Part shown: one piece after another, positions 1 to 5,492 of the stretch
Layout: every line of letters begins with the position of its first letter
How positions within the stretch are numbered: position 1 is the first letter of the stretch
Assembly: GCA_900552995.1 (NCBI GenBank)
Contig: USBX01000027.1
Coordinates: forward strand, 1 to 9,278
Length of the DNA stretch: 9,278 nucleotides
Direction of reading: 5' to 3'
Source of the DNA: an uncultured Collinsella sp.
GTDB taxonomy: Bacteria; Actinomycetota; Coriobacteriia; Coriobacteriales; Coriobacteriaceae
Program-made: the position numbers and the translations under genes
Notes under the pieces: generated by a model
Told to the model about the DNA's origin: nothing
The model's database searches: none
Seen by the model: the letters and a program-made list of their open reading frames with translations, nothing else

Positions 1-47
1 GAGATTAGCGAGTGTCTCGTGGGCTCGGAGATGTGTATAAGAGACAG
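1..47. other. Illumina Nextera i7-side adapter (non-biological)
   Basis: This is library-preparation sequence, not genome. Positions 1-5 are the end of the P7 oligo, followed by the 8-base TAGCGAGT, the fixed block GTCTCGTGGGCTCGG, and the 19-bp transposon mosaic end AGATGTGTATAAGAGACAG ending at 47. TAGCGAGT is the reverse complement of ACTCGCTA, which I recall as Nextera XT index N716. Genomic sequence starts at 48. Translating through the adapter gives the false N-terminus MSRGLGDVYKRQ, a string familiar as a contaminant in protein databases. Confidence 0.98.
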
Positions 48-206
48 CTTGTGCAGGAGCGACGCCTGGTGCGTGCGGCCGAGCTTCTGCGCGGTGGCGC
101 CACGGCCGGGGCGGCTGCGCATGCGGTGGGCTATGAAAACATGAGCTTCTTCTACCGTAAGTTTCACGACAAGTATGGCTGCACCCCCGCGGCATACCGC
201 CGGTAA
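48..206 (+). CDS. AraC-family transcriptional regulator, C-terminal fragment (5' end missing)
   Basis: Only the last ~52 residues remain, from LVQERRL to the TAA at 204-206. The start lies beyond the contig edge, and the GTG at 12 is inside the adapter, so it is not a start. The visible part is the second helix-turn-helix of an AraC/XylS DNA-binding domain: a helix rich in R and A (RRLVRAAELLRGG), then the family signature VGYENMSFFYRKFHDKYGCTPAAYRR, with the usual GY, F..FK/R.F and G.TP.AYR positions. Such proteins usually control carbohydrate genes, and this one sits 170 bases upstream of a GH1 gene on the same strand. It is therefore a reasonable candidate regulator of that gene, but the ligand-binding domain cannot be seen and the regulatory link is inference. 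Confidence 0.9.
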   Translation, partial: LVQERRLVRAAELLRGGATAGAAAHAVGYENMSFFYRKFHDKYGCTPAAYRR

Positions 207-251
207 GCGCGGGGCGGATCGTCTTCGCTCCTTCGGTGTCAAAAAGTTTCA

Positions 252-270
252 GCTGCAGCGCTGTTGCAGC
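252..270. repeat. Short inverted repeat in the araC-GH1 gap
   Basis: GCTGCA (252-257) and TGCAGC (265-270) form a perfect 6-bp inverted repeat with a 7-base loop. It lies 45 bases after the AraC stop and about 107 bases before the GH1 start. No T-run follows, so it is not a standard terminator. It could be a regulator-binding site or chance in GC-rich DNA. The rest of the 207-376 gap shows no gene and no promoter I can defend. Confidence 0.3.
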
Positions 271-364
271 GCGCGTCTGCGAAAAGAAGTGTCCAAATCG
301 GCGCCTTCGCCCTGGCCTGGAGCGACTCGGCGGCATACTCGTTTCATCAGCAACACGCATGAGC

Positions 365-371
365 GAGGAGG
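365..371 (+). promoter_or_regulatory. Ribosome binding site that fixes the GH1 start
   Basis: GAGGAGG at 365-371 is followed by a 5-base spacer and the ATG at 377. This strong Shine-Dalgarno site sits downstream of the in-frame alternatives at 236 (GTG) and 359 (ATG). It therefore argues against those starts, which would add residues with no GH1 similarity. Confidence 0.8.
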
Positions 372-376
372 CACTT

Positions 377-1816
377 ATGGGATTCCCCGAGGGTTTCTAT
401 TGGGGTGGCGCTACCGCCGCCAATCAGTTTGAGGGCGCTTGGAACGTGGACGGCCGCGGTCCTTCCGTCGATGACCATTTTTTGGGCGGCAGCTACAAGG
501 AGCCGCGTCAGATTACGATCGACATCGACCCCGACCGCTTCTACCCCAATCATGACGGTATCGACTTCTACCATCACTACGAGGAGGACATCGCGCTGTT
601 CGCCGAGATGGGCTTCAACATGTTCCGCATGTCCATCTCTTGGAGCCGCATCTTCCCCAACGGCGACGACGCCGAGCCCAACGAGGCCGGCCTCGCCTTC
701 TACGATCGCGTCTTCGACTGCCTGCGCGCTCACAATATTGAGCCGCTCGTGACCCTGTCGCACTACGAGATGCCCTATCACCTGGTCGAGAAATACAATG
801 GCTGGGCGAGCCGCGAGCTCATCGGCTTCTTTGAGAAGTACTGCCAGACCGTCTTCGACCGCTATCAGGACAAGGTCAAGTTCTGGCTCACCTTCAACGA
901 GATCAACTGCGGCACCCAGGACATTGGTAACCTCTTTGGGACCAGCATGATCCAGGGCTTTGAGGGCCCGGCTTCGGCGGTCCACGCCACGCCGCAGGCC
1001 CGTATGCAGGCCCTGCATCACCAGTTTGTCGCCAGCGGCCGCGTCGTGCGCTATGCCCACGAGCACTATCCGCAGTTTAAGATGGGCAACATGGACTGCT
1101 TCGTCCTCTCCTATGCCGCCACGTGCGATCCGGCCGACGTGTTCGCCACGCAGCAGGAGATGAATACCATGAACTGGTACTGCTCCGACGTGCAGGTGCG
1201 CGGCAAGTATCCGTTCTATGCCAAGCGTTTCTGGGCCGAGAACGACGTCGAGCTCGTGATGGAGGACGGCGATCTGCAGGATATCGCCGACGGCAAGGTC
1301 GATTTCTACACCTTTAGCTACTACATGTCCGGAACCGTGGGCACCCACAAGGACCACGAGATGACCGAGGGCAACATGACCTTTGGCGGCAAGAACCCCT
1401 ATCTGGAGTCCACCGACTGGGGCTGGCAGATCGATCCGCTGGGCCTGCGCATCGCCCTCAACGAGATTTACGCCCGCTACGAGATTCCGCTGATGGTGGT
1501 CGAGAACGGCATGGGCGCCTACGATGAGGTCGAGGAGGACGGCTCCATCCACGATCCGTATCGTATCGCCTACTTGCGCAGCCACATCAAGGCCATGGGC
1601 GAGGCCATTGCCGACGGCGTCGACCTGATCGCCTATACCTGGTGGGGCCCCATCGACCTGGTTTCTGCCGGCACCGGCGAGATGCGCAAGCGCTACGGCT
1701 TCATTCACGTCGATAAGTACGACGACGGCACCGGTACCTACGAGCGCCGCCGCAAGGACAGCTTCTACGCCTACCAGAAGATCATCAAGTCCAACGGTGC
1801 CGAGGGTCTGGATTAA
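377..1816 (+). CDS. GH1 6-phospho-beta-glucosidase
   Basis: This 479-residue cytoplasmic glycoside hydrolase family 1 enzyme probably hydrolyses 6-phospho-beta-glucosides (phosphorylated cellobiose, arbutin, salicin and similar), releasing glucose 6-phosphate after PTS uptake. The N-terminal GH1 signature FYWGGATAANQFEGAW spans residues 7-22. H129 lies in TLSHYEMP. The acid/base is E175 in TFNEIN and the nucleophile is E376 in VVENG. The C-terminal segment SAGTGEMRKRYGF (S430, K438, Y440) matches the phosphate-binding loop that separates 6-phospho enzymes from plain beta-glucosidases. Length is normal for the BglA/AscB group. The ATG at 377 was chosen from its Shine-Dalgarno site and because family similarity begins there. 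An AraC-type regulator lies upstream and an EIIA gene downstream. A 6-phospho-beta-galactosidase is the main alternative, and the exact sugar cannot be read from sequence. Confidence 0.92.
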   Translation: MGFPEGFYWGGATAANQFEGAWNVDGRGPSVDDHFLGGSYKEPRQITIDIDPDRFYPNHDGIDFYHHYEEDIALFAEMGFNMFRMSISWSRIFPNGDDAEPNEAGLAFYDRVFDCLRAHNIEPLVTLSHYEMPYHLVEKYNGWASRELIGFFEKYCQTVFDRYQDKVKFWLTFNEINCGTQDIGNLFGTSMIQGFEGPASAVHATPQARMQALHHQFVASGRVVRYAHEHYPQFKMGNMDCFVLSYAATCDPADVFATQQEMNTMNWYCSDVQVRGKYPFYAKRFWAENDVELVMEDGDLQDIADGKVDFYTFSYYMSGTVGTHKDHEMTEGNMTFGGKNPYLESTDWGWQIDPLGLRIALNEIYARYEIPLMVVENGMGAYDEVEEDGSIHDPYRIAYLRSHIKAMGEAIADGVDLIAYTWWGPIDLVSAGTGEMRKRYGFIHVDKYDDGTGTYERRRKDSFYAYQKIIKSNGAEGLD

Positions 1817-1851
1817 TCGACAATATGAGCGCCACTGGGGAAAAGGTTTTG

Positions 1852-1871
1852 GGAAGGGCTTGGAAGGGCTT
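1852..1871. repeat. Two tandem 10-base direct repeats
   Basis: GGAAGGGCTT occurs twice back to back (1852-1861 and 1862-1871), just after the GH1 gene and 19 bases upstream of the proposed -35 element of the EIIA promoter. It could be a regulator-binding site or a small slippage duplication. Nothing else supports a function. Confidence 0.4.
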
Positions 1872-1889
1872 GCGATTCGAACCCTCACC

Positions 1890-1918
1890 TTAGTATTTTG
1901 GCCATTTGGCACTATAAT
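1890..1918 (+). promoter_or_regulatory. Probable sigma-70-type promoter for the EIIA gene
   Basis: A perfect -10 hexamer TATAAT lies at 1913-1918. A weak -35 (TTAGTA, 1890-1895) sits 17 bases upstream. The stretch is noticeably AT-rich against the GC-rich background. Transcription would start near 1925 and give a leader of about 43 nt, so the EIIA gene can be expressed independently of the GH1 gene. The poor -35 means either a weak promoter or one helped by an activator. Confidence 0.55.
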
Positions 1919-1930
1919 CACCATAGGCAT

Positions 1931-1946
1931 GCGCAAAACGTTGCGC
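1931..1946 (+). promoter_or_regulatory. Hairpin in the EIIA mRNA leader
   Basis: GCGCAA (1931-1936) and TTGCGC (1941-1946) form a perfect 6-bp stem with a 4-base AACG loop. It lies just after the expected transcription start and 8 bases before the Shine-Dalgarno GAGGAG at 1955-1960. It could act as an operator, an mRNA-stabilising 5' hairpin or a modulator of translation. It is short and chance cannot be excluded. Confidence 0.35.
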
Positions 1947-1967
1947 TTAATCAAGAGGAGAAATCGT

Positions 1968-2504
1968 ATGGGTCTGTTTGACATGTTCAAGAAGAAGGCT
2001 GAGCCCGCGGCTGCCGCTGCTCCGGCCTCCATCTCTGCTTCTGCCGGCGCCGACGTGCTGTGCTCGCCCGTCAAGGGCAAGGTCATCAAGATGGCCGACG
2101 TGCCCGACCCCGTCTTTGGTGGCGAGGTCCTGGGCAAGGGCTGTGCCGTGTGGCCCGAGGACGATCTGGTCTACGCTCCCTGCGACGGCAAGGTGACCGT
2201 CACCATGGGTCACGCCGTGGGCCTGCAGTCCGATAGCGGCATCGAGGTTCTGGTGCACGTTGGCGTCGATACCGTCAACATGAACGGCGATGGCTTCGAG
2301 GGCTTCGTCAAGGCCGACGACGTCGTTAAGGCCGGCCAGCCCATGCTCAAGATCGACCGCGCCAAGATCGCTGCTGCCGGTTACAAGGACTGCGTCGTCG
2401 TGGCCGTGTCCAACACCGCCGAGTTTGCCGATGTCGAACTCGCCGTCGAGGCCGACTCCGCTGTCGCCGCCGGTGACGTCATCGTTAAGGTCGTCCGCAA
2501 GTAA
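1968..2504 (+). CDS. crr: PTS glucose-type EIIA component (EIIA-Glc family)
   Basis: This 178-residue cytoplasmic phosphocarrier takes phosphate from HPr and passes it to the IIB domain of a sugar permease. The EIIA-Glc fold is clear: LCSPVKGKVIKMADVPDPVFGGEVLGKGCAVWP (about 31-63), then GHAVGLQSDSGIEVLVHVGVDTVNMNGDGFE. H97 in LVHVGVDTV is the phosphorylated histidine. H82 in MGHAVG is the partner histidine, spaced 15 residues away as in the classical protein. The N-terminus MGLFDMFKKK resembles the membrane-touching tail of enterobacterial EIIA-Glc. An Ala/Pro/Ser-rich linker (about 11-28) joins it to the domain. The start at 1968 has GAGGAG seven bases upstream; longer in-frame starts lie before the promoter. 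It stands alone, not fused to IIBC, so it may serve several permeases and may have a regulatory role. It sits 151 bases after the GH1 gene and ends at its own terminator. Confidence 0.93.
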   Translation: MGLFDMFKKKAEPAAAAAPASISASAGADVLCSPVKGKVIKMADVPDPVFGGEVLGKGCAVWPEDDLVYAPCDGKVTVTMGHAVGLQSDSGIEVLVHVGVDTVNMNGDGFEGFVKADDVVKAGQPMLKIDRAKIAAAGYKDCVVVAVSNTAEFADVELAVEADSAVAAGDVIVKVVRK

Positions 2505-2530
2505 ACTGCGGCAACATTAGGATGTGCAAG

Positions 2531-2559
2531 GGTGGTCGGGTTGTCCGGCCACCTTTTTT
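2531..2559 (+). terminator. Intrinsic terminator after the EIIA gene
   Basis: A 9-bp stem (2531-2539 with 2545-2553, one G-U pair) closes a 5-base GTTGT loop and is followed at once by six T residues (2554-2559). It starts 26 bases after the EIIA stop. This is a textbook rho-independent terminator for + strand transcription and separates the EIIA gene from the lipoprotein gene. Confidence 0.93.
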
Positions 2560-2589
2560 ATTGCACCGCGGGGAAGCGTTTTATTGCAC
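2556..2589. repeat. 11-base direct repeat beside the terminator
   Basis: TTTTATTGCAC occurs at 2556-2566, overlapping the terminator T-run, and again at 2579-2589, a period of 23 bases. It may be the remnant of a small local duplication. The rest of 2590-2740 holds only the lipoprotein promoter and leader. Confidence 0.4.
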
Positions 2590-2645
2590 GTTGGGCGGGC
2601 TCGCAAACCGTTCGGACGCTAAAACGAACCGACCGCGCCTTCGCG

Positions 2646-2675
2646 TTGCCGAGGGTGTTCATAAGTTGATAGTAT
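2646..2675 (+). promoter_or_regulatory. Probable promoter of the lipoprotein gene
   Basis: TTGCCG (2646-2651, four of six consensus bases) and TAGTAT (2670-2675, four of six) are separated by 18 bases in a locally AT-rich stretch. The leader would be about 58 nt. Because a strong terminator lies upstream, the lipoprotein gene needs its own promoter, which makes this placement sensible. Confidence 0.45.
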
Positions 2676-2740
2676 GGGCTTACTTATTACAACGTGTGCC
2701 GCGTCCGGGAAGCGCGGTGCCGCTCATTGGGAGGAACAAC

Positions 2741-3298
2741 ATGAAAAAGAAGCTGCTGCTTGCGCCCCTCATGGCCGTCTTGGTTGCATGCGTGGTCGTG
2801 CTTTCCGGTTGTGGAGGCCCTTCGGTCGAGGAACTCATCACCGAGGATCTTACGACTCAGTTTGACGAGGTCAAGAACGGTGGCGACGAGTTCCTTTCTG
2901 GTCTGGAGGAGGCTTCGGGCGACGAGTTCGAGCAGCTGGGTATCGATCCCAAGGAGTATGCCAAGACCTATCTCGAGGGCTTTGATTACAAGATCGGCGA
3001 CGTGACGGTCGACGAGGACAAGGGTGTCGCGACCGCCGAGGTCTCCATCACCTGCAAGTCCATGAACAAGATCGTCGAGGACTTCTCCACCCAGTATCAG
3101 GAGAAGGTCGCCGCGCTTGATACGGTTCCTTCCGATGACGAGCTGTACAAGATGGCCGGTCAGGTTATGGTCGATGTGACCAAGGCCACCGAGCCCAGGA
3201 AGACCACGGTTATCTTCAAGTACACCTGCAACGACGACGGCGAGTGGTCTGCCGATGACTCCGTCAACTCCGAGATGATGGATGCAATGCTGAGCTAG
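2741..3298 (+). CDS. Small acidic lipoprotein of unknown function
   Basis: This 185-residue protein has a clear lipoprotein signal: charged MKKK, a hydrophobic stretch (5-20) and the lipobox LSGC with the lipidated cysteine at C24. It should be anchored on the outer face of the cytoplasmic membrane. The mature part is rich in D and E, with a helical-looking first half (SVEELITEDLTTQFDEVKNG onward) and a second half with two strand-like segments, VATAEVSITC and KTTVIFKYTC. Each of those ends in a cysteine (C105, C163), which could form a disulfide. The style resembles the DUF5105/DUF4878-like lipoproteins common in Gram-positive gut bacteria, but I cannot assign a family firmly. GGGAGGA ends six bases before the ATG and fixes the start. 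The gene is probably monocistronic, with a terminator on each side. No role can be named. Confidence 0.85.
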   Translation: MKKKLLLAPLMAVLVACVVVLSGCGGPSVEELITEDLTTQFDEVKNGGDEFLSGLEEASGDEFEQLGIDPKEYAKTYLEGFDYKIGDVTVDEDKGVATAEVSITCKSMNKIVEDFSTQYQEKVAALDTVPSDDELYKMAGQVMVDVTKATEPRKTTVIFKYTCNDDGEWSADDSVNSEMMDAMLS

Positions 3299-3301
3299 TT
3301 T

Positions 3302-3329
3302 GTTGCGGCGTTTTACCAAACGCCGCAAC
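3302..3329. repeat. Perfect 12-bp hairpin after the lipoprotein stop
   Basis: The arms GTTGCGGCGTTT (3302-3313) and AAACGCCGCAAC (3318-3329) pair perfectly around a 4-base TACC loop. The hairpin begins 4 bases after the lipoprotein stop codon. No T-run follows on either strand, so it is not a canonical intrinsic terminator. It may protect the 3' end of the mRNA or pause polymerase ahead of the larger structure immediately downstream. Confidence 0.8.
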
Positions 3330-3342
3330 TGCTCGACGCTGC

Positions 3343-3442
3343 GCGGGCACCAGAGCGACAACTTGTCATTCAAAGAGGACGGCATGACCAGAAGGTCTAT
3401 GCCGTCCTCTTTTCATGCCAATTTGTTCGCTCTGGTGCCCGC
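3343..3442. repeat. Nested inverted repeat, 16-bp outer arms around an inner hairpin
   Basis: The outer arms GCGGGCACCAGAGCGA (3343-3358) and TCGCTCTGGTGCCCGC (3427-3442) are perfect reverse complements. CAA and TTG continue the pairing after a one-base bulge. Between them lies an independent long hairpin (3372-3412). The whole could fold into a two-tier stem about 100 nt long, or a cruciform in DNA. No open reading frame occupies it. It may be a dual-direction terminator region, a small mobile or palindromic element, or a structured RNA. Confidence 0.8.
3372..3414 (+). terminator. Inner hairpin, probable intrinsic terminator of the lipoprotein gene
   Basis: Arms AAAGAGGACGGCAT (3372-3385) and ATGCCGTCCTCTTT (3399-3412) pair perfectly over 14 bp. 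The stem continues as GACC/GGTC with one bulged T around an AGAA loop. On the + strand the right arm ends in TTTT (3410-3413), a short U-tract. On the - strand the equivalent tail is only TTT then GAATG, so any termination of the convergent HAD gene would be weaker. The stem is unusually long for a terminator. Confidence 0.7.
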
Positions 3443-3495
3443 TCGCTGTCCATCCTCTACCTGCGGCGTTGCCATGGTGGTCATTGGGGCGGCAC

Positions 3496-3538
3496 TTGGG
3501 GACGTTCCTTTTCTGCCGGCAGTTGGGGACACTCCTTT
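3496..3538. repeat. REP-like paired repeat around a perfect palindrome
   Basis: TTGGGGACGTTCCTTT (3496-3511) and TTGGGGACACTCCTTT (3523-3538) are 14/16 identical with a 27-base period. Between them lies the perfect 10-bp palindrome CTGCCGGCAG (3513-3522). Just before each unit the bases are GGCAC or GGCAG. Intergenic elements with this GGGGAC...TCCTTT look recur in many bacteria and are often linked to REP-associated tyrosine transposases. That identification is from memory of the pattern, and no transposase gene is in the window. Confidence 0.55.
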
Positions 3539-3599
3539 GGTGCAGGGGCAGCTAAAAGAGTCCCGTTCCGCATTGGCTGTCCGTGGGAGGGATGAGCGG

Positions 3600-4268
3600 T
3601 TACTCGCCCAGGATCAGCGCCGCGAGTTCGTCCTGGGTGTCCACCACGTAGTCGGCGCCGGCGGCCTCCAACTCTGCGCGGCCGCGGAAGCCCCAGCTGA
3701 CGCCGGCGCTCTTGAGGCCGGCGTTGTGACCGGTCAGAACATCGACATTGGAATCGCCCACATAGAGCGTGGTTGCCGGGTCGGCGCCTAGCTCTTCCAT
3801 CACATGCAGCGTAACAGGCGCCTCGGGCTTGGGAGGAAACGCATCGACGCGGCCCTGCACCAGCGCAAAGCGCTCGGAACCAAAGTATTTTTCGATAAGC
3901 GGAGCGGCCGAAACATGGTCCTTGTTGGTGAGCACGGCAAGCTGCACGCCCGCGGTGCGCAGGCGGTCGAGCATCTCGATCGTGCCGGCGTACGGTGCGG
4001 TGTGGTCCTCCTTGTGCTCGCCGTAATAGGCCCTAAACTCGGCAAGCGTCTGCTCAAACATGCGACCATCGCCCGCATACTCGGCAGGCATAAAGCGCTC
4101 GACCAGCTTGAGCATGCCGTTTCCCACCTTGTAGCGGTACTCGTCTACGGCAAACGTGGGCCAGCCGTGCGTCTCGCAGGTATGGTTGCCGGCGGCCGCC
4201 AGGTCCTCGAGCGTGTTGAGGATGGTGCCATCCAGATCAAAGATCACATGGGAAAAAGCTGCTGCCAT
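3600..4268 (-). CDS. HAD-superfamily phosphatase, phosphoglycolate phosphatase-like
   Basis: This 222-residue cytoplasmic HAD hydrolase has all four motifs. Motif I is FDLDGT, with nucleophile D11 and general acid D13. Motif II is T114 in LTNKD, motif III K147 in PPKPEAP, and motif IV D172 and D176 in VGDSNVDV. A helical C1 cap occupies roughly residues 17-90. This is the layout of Gph/PpaX phosphatases, which remove phosphate from 2-phosphoglycolate or act on pyrophosphate. The true substrate cannot be told from sequence. The ATG at 4268 has AGGAG five bases upstream; the longer in-frame start at 4331 would add 21 residues with no HAD similarity. It follows hypE by 105 bases on the same strand and may be read through from the hyp cluster or from a weak promoter of its own. 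A link to hydrogenase maturation is not established. Confidence 0.88.
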   Translation of the reverse strand: MAAAFSHVIFDLDGTILNTLEDLAAAGNHTCETHGWPTFAVDEYRYKVGNGMLKLVERFMPAEYAGDGRMFEQTLAEFRAYYGEHKEDHTAPYAGTIEMLDRLRTAGVQLAVLTNKDHVSAAPLIEKYFGSERFALVQGRVDAFPPKPEAPVTLHVMEELGADPATTLYVGDSNVDVLTGHNAGLKSAGVSWGFRGRAELEAAGADYVVDTQDELAALILGE

Positions 4269-4350
4269 GGGTGCTCCTGCCGCTTGAGTTGTAAAACGCA
4301 CCCCATGATACTTGGCATGCGTGCCGGGCATGTTTGGAATCTGAATATCT

Positions 4351-4380
4351 TTAATAGCCCTGAGCCTTTGTCGTTAGCAA
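4351..4380 (-). promoter_or_regulatory. Weak candidate promoter for the HAD gene
   Basis: Reading the - strand, TTGCTA (4380-4375, overlapping the hypE stop) and TATTAA (4356-4351) are 18 bases apart, each matching four of six consensus positions. It would give a leader of about 75 nt. It is the best candidate in the hypE-HAD gap, but read-through from hypE would serve equally well. A short CATGC/GCATG inverted repeat (4316-4332) lies downstream in the leader. Confidence 0.25.
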
Positions 4381-5408
4381 ATCCTCGGCAGCTGCTCTCC
4401 TACGAGCATGTCGAGGATGCGGGTCGAGCCCCAGCCGGTGCGCACGCGCACGGCGGGGCGGGCGTCCTCGGCAAGCGGCAGCACGCGACCGATAATAGCG
4501 GCATTCTCGCCGTAGCGCGCGGCGCGCATGGCTGCCAGCGCGGCATCGGCCTGCTCGGCCGGCACCACGGCAACCATCTTGCCCTCGTTTGCTACCTGCA
4601 GCACGTCATAGCCGAGCATCTCGCAGGCTGCCTGCACGTCGGGGCGCACAGGCACGGCATCCTCGTCGACCTCCATGGCAACGCCGCTGGCCTGGGCAAA
4701 CTCATTGAGCGTGGACGCCAGGCCGCCGCGCGTGGGGTCGCGGAAGCAGCGTGTTTCGGGTGCTGCGGCAAGCACATCGGCAATCAGGTGGTTGAGCGGC
4801 GCGGCATCGCTTTCGATGGTGCTCGAAAACGCCAAGCCCTCGCGTTGGCTCATGATGGCGATACCGTGGTCGCCCAGCGTACCCGATACCAGAATGACAT
4901 CGCCGGGCTGGCAGTTGGCGCCGCTGAGCGCTACGCCCACGGGCACTTCGCCCACGCCGGCGGTATTGATGTAGACGCCGTCGGCCCCGCCGCGCTCGAC
5001 CACTTTGGTGTCGCCGGTGATGATCGCCACGCCCGCCTCGTGCGCCGTCTCGGCCATCGTTTGCACAATCTGGCGGAGCTTATCCATGGGATAGCCCTCT
5101 TCGAGGATAAAGCCGCACGATAGGTAGCGTACGTTGGCGCCCGAGGTCGCGACGTCGTTGACGGTTCCGCATACAGCGAGGCGGCCGATGTTGCCCCCGG
5201 GGAAGAACTGCGGCGAGACTACAAAGCTGTCGGTCGACATGGCGATGCGCCCGCTCGTGGGCAGCGCGGCGACGCCGGCATCGTTGCCCTCGAGCAGCTC
5301 GGGCGACCCAAAGGCATCCAAAAAGACCTCATCGATGATGCGTTTCATCATCTGACCGCCAGAGCCGTGGCCCAACAGGACAGTGCTATCGGTGGCAGTA
5401 CGGGACAT
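4374..5408 (-). CDS. hypE: Hydrogenase maturation protein HypE (carbamoyl dehydratase)
   Basis: This 344-residue cytoplasmic enzyme takes the carbamoyl group made by HypF onto its C-terminal cysteine. It dehydrates the group with ATP to a thiocyanate and donates cyanide to the iron held by HypC-HypD. It belongs to the PurM/AIR-synthase-like ATP-binding family. Visible motifs are LLGHGSGGQMMKRII (11-25), ND and STDSF (42-62), TGDTKVV (131-137), RDPTRGGL (223-230) and ANEGKM (273-278). The protein ends in PRIC, so the essential acceptor cysteine C344 is present as the last residue. Length is normal. The ATG at 5408 has GGAG eight bases upstream (on the + strand CTCC at 5417-5420). It lies 84 bases after hypD, a larger gap than between hypC and hypD, with a possible extra promoter. 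Confidence 0.97.
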   Translation of the reverse strand: MSRTATDSTVLLGHGSGGQMMKRIIDEVFLDAFGSPELLEGNDAGVAALPTSGRIAMSTDSFVVSPQFFPGGNIGRLAVCGTVNDVATSGANVRYLSCGFILEEGYPMDKLRQIVQTMAETAHEAGVAIITGDTKVVERGGADGVYINTAGVGEVPVGVALSGANCQPGDVILVSGTLGDHGIAIMSQREGLAFSSTIESDAAPLNHLIADVLAAAPETRCFRDPTRGGLASTLNEFAQASGVAMEVDEDAVPVRPDVQAACEMLGYDVLQVANEGKMVAVVPAEQADAALAAMRAARYGENAAIIGRVLPLAEDARPAVRVRTGWGSTRILDMLVGEQLPRIC

Positions 5409-5433
5409 ATCGAAAACTCCAATCGAGGACGGA

Positions 5434-5439
5434 ATTATA
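5434..5439 (-). promoter_or_regulatory. Perfect -10 hexamer upstream of hypE
   Basis: The - strand reads TATAAT at 5439-5434, about 7 bases before a possible transcription start near 5427 and just ahead of the hypE ribosome binding site. No acceptable -35 is found 16-18 bases upstream; the region reads CGGTCG or GTCGAC. If active it would give hypE a very short leader and partly independent expression from hypCD. Chance is possible, though such AT-rich hexamers are rare in this GC-rich DNA. Confidence 0.3.
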
Positions 5440-5465
5440 TGGGTGAGGTGCAGCGTCGACCGGCT

Positions 5466-5485
5466 CGCCGTTCGTTAGAGCGGCG
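5466..5485 (-). repeat. Hairpin in the hypD-hypE gap
   Basis: CGCCG (5466-5470) pairs with CGGCG (5481-5485). One wobble and two further pairs inside close a GTTA (+ strand) tetraloop, giving an 8-bp stem that starts 7 bases after the hypD stop. No T-run follows on the - strand, so it is not a full terminator. It may set transcript stability or cause partial attenuation between hypD and hypE. Confidence 0.4.
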
Positions 5486-5492
5486 GAACCCA

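Noticed and set aside
1861..1890. A tRNA-like T-loop string (GGTTCGAATC on the - strand)
   Set aside because: The flanking bases do not form the T stem, and no acceptor, D or anticodon arms can be built around it.
347..2137. A 596-codon open frame on the - strand opposite the GH1 gene
   Set aside because: It is the antisense shadow of a high-GC gene. Its low-complexity composition (runs of V, L, A, G, H) matches no family, and the + strand frame has full GH1 catalytic motifs.
3300..3791. A 163-codon + strand frame through the structured intergenic region
   Set aside because: It runs across the hairpins and repeats and into the antisense of the HAD gene, and shows no recognisable protein features.
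3804..5123. A 439-codon open frame on the + strand across the HAD and hypE genes
   Set aside because: It is antisense to two genes with intact motifs, spans their intergenic gap, and its composition (rich in H, G, A, R) is typical of a shadow frame.
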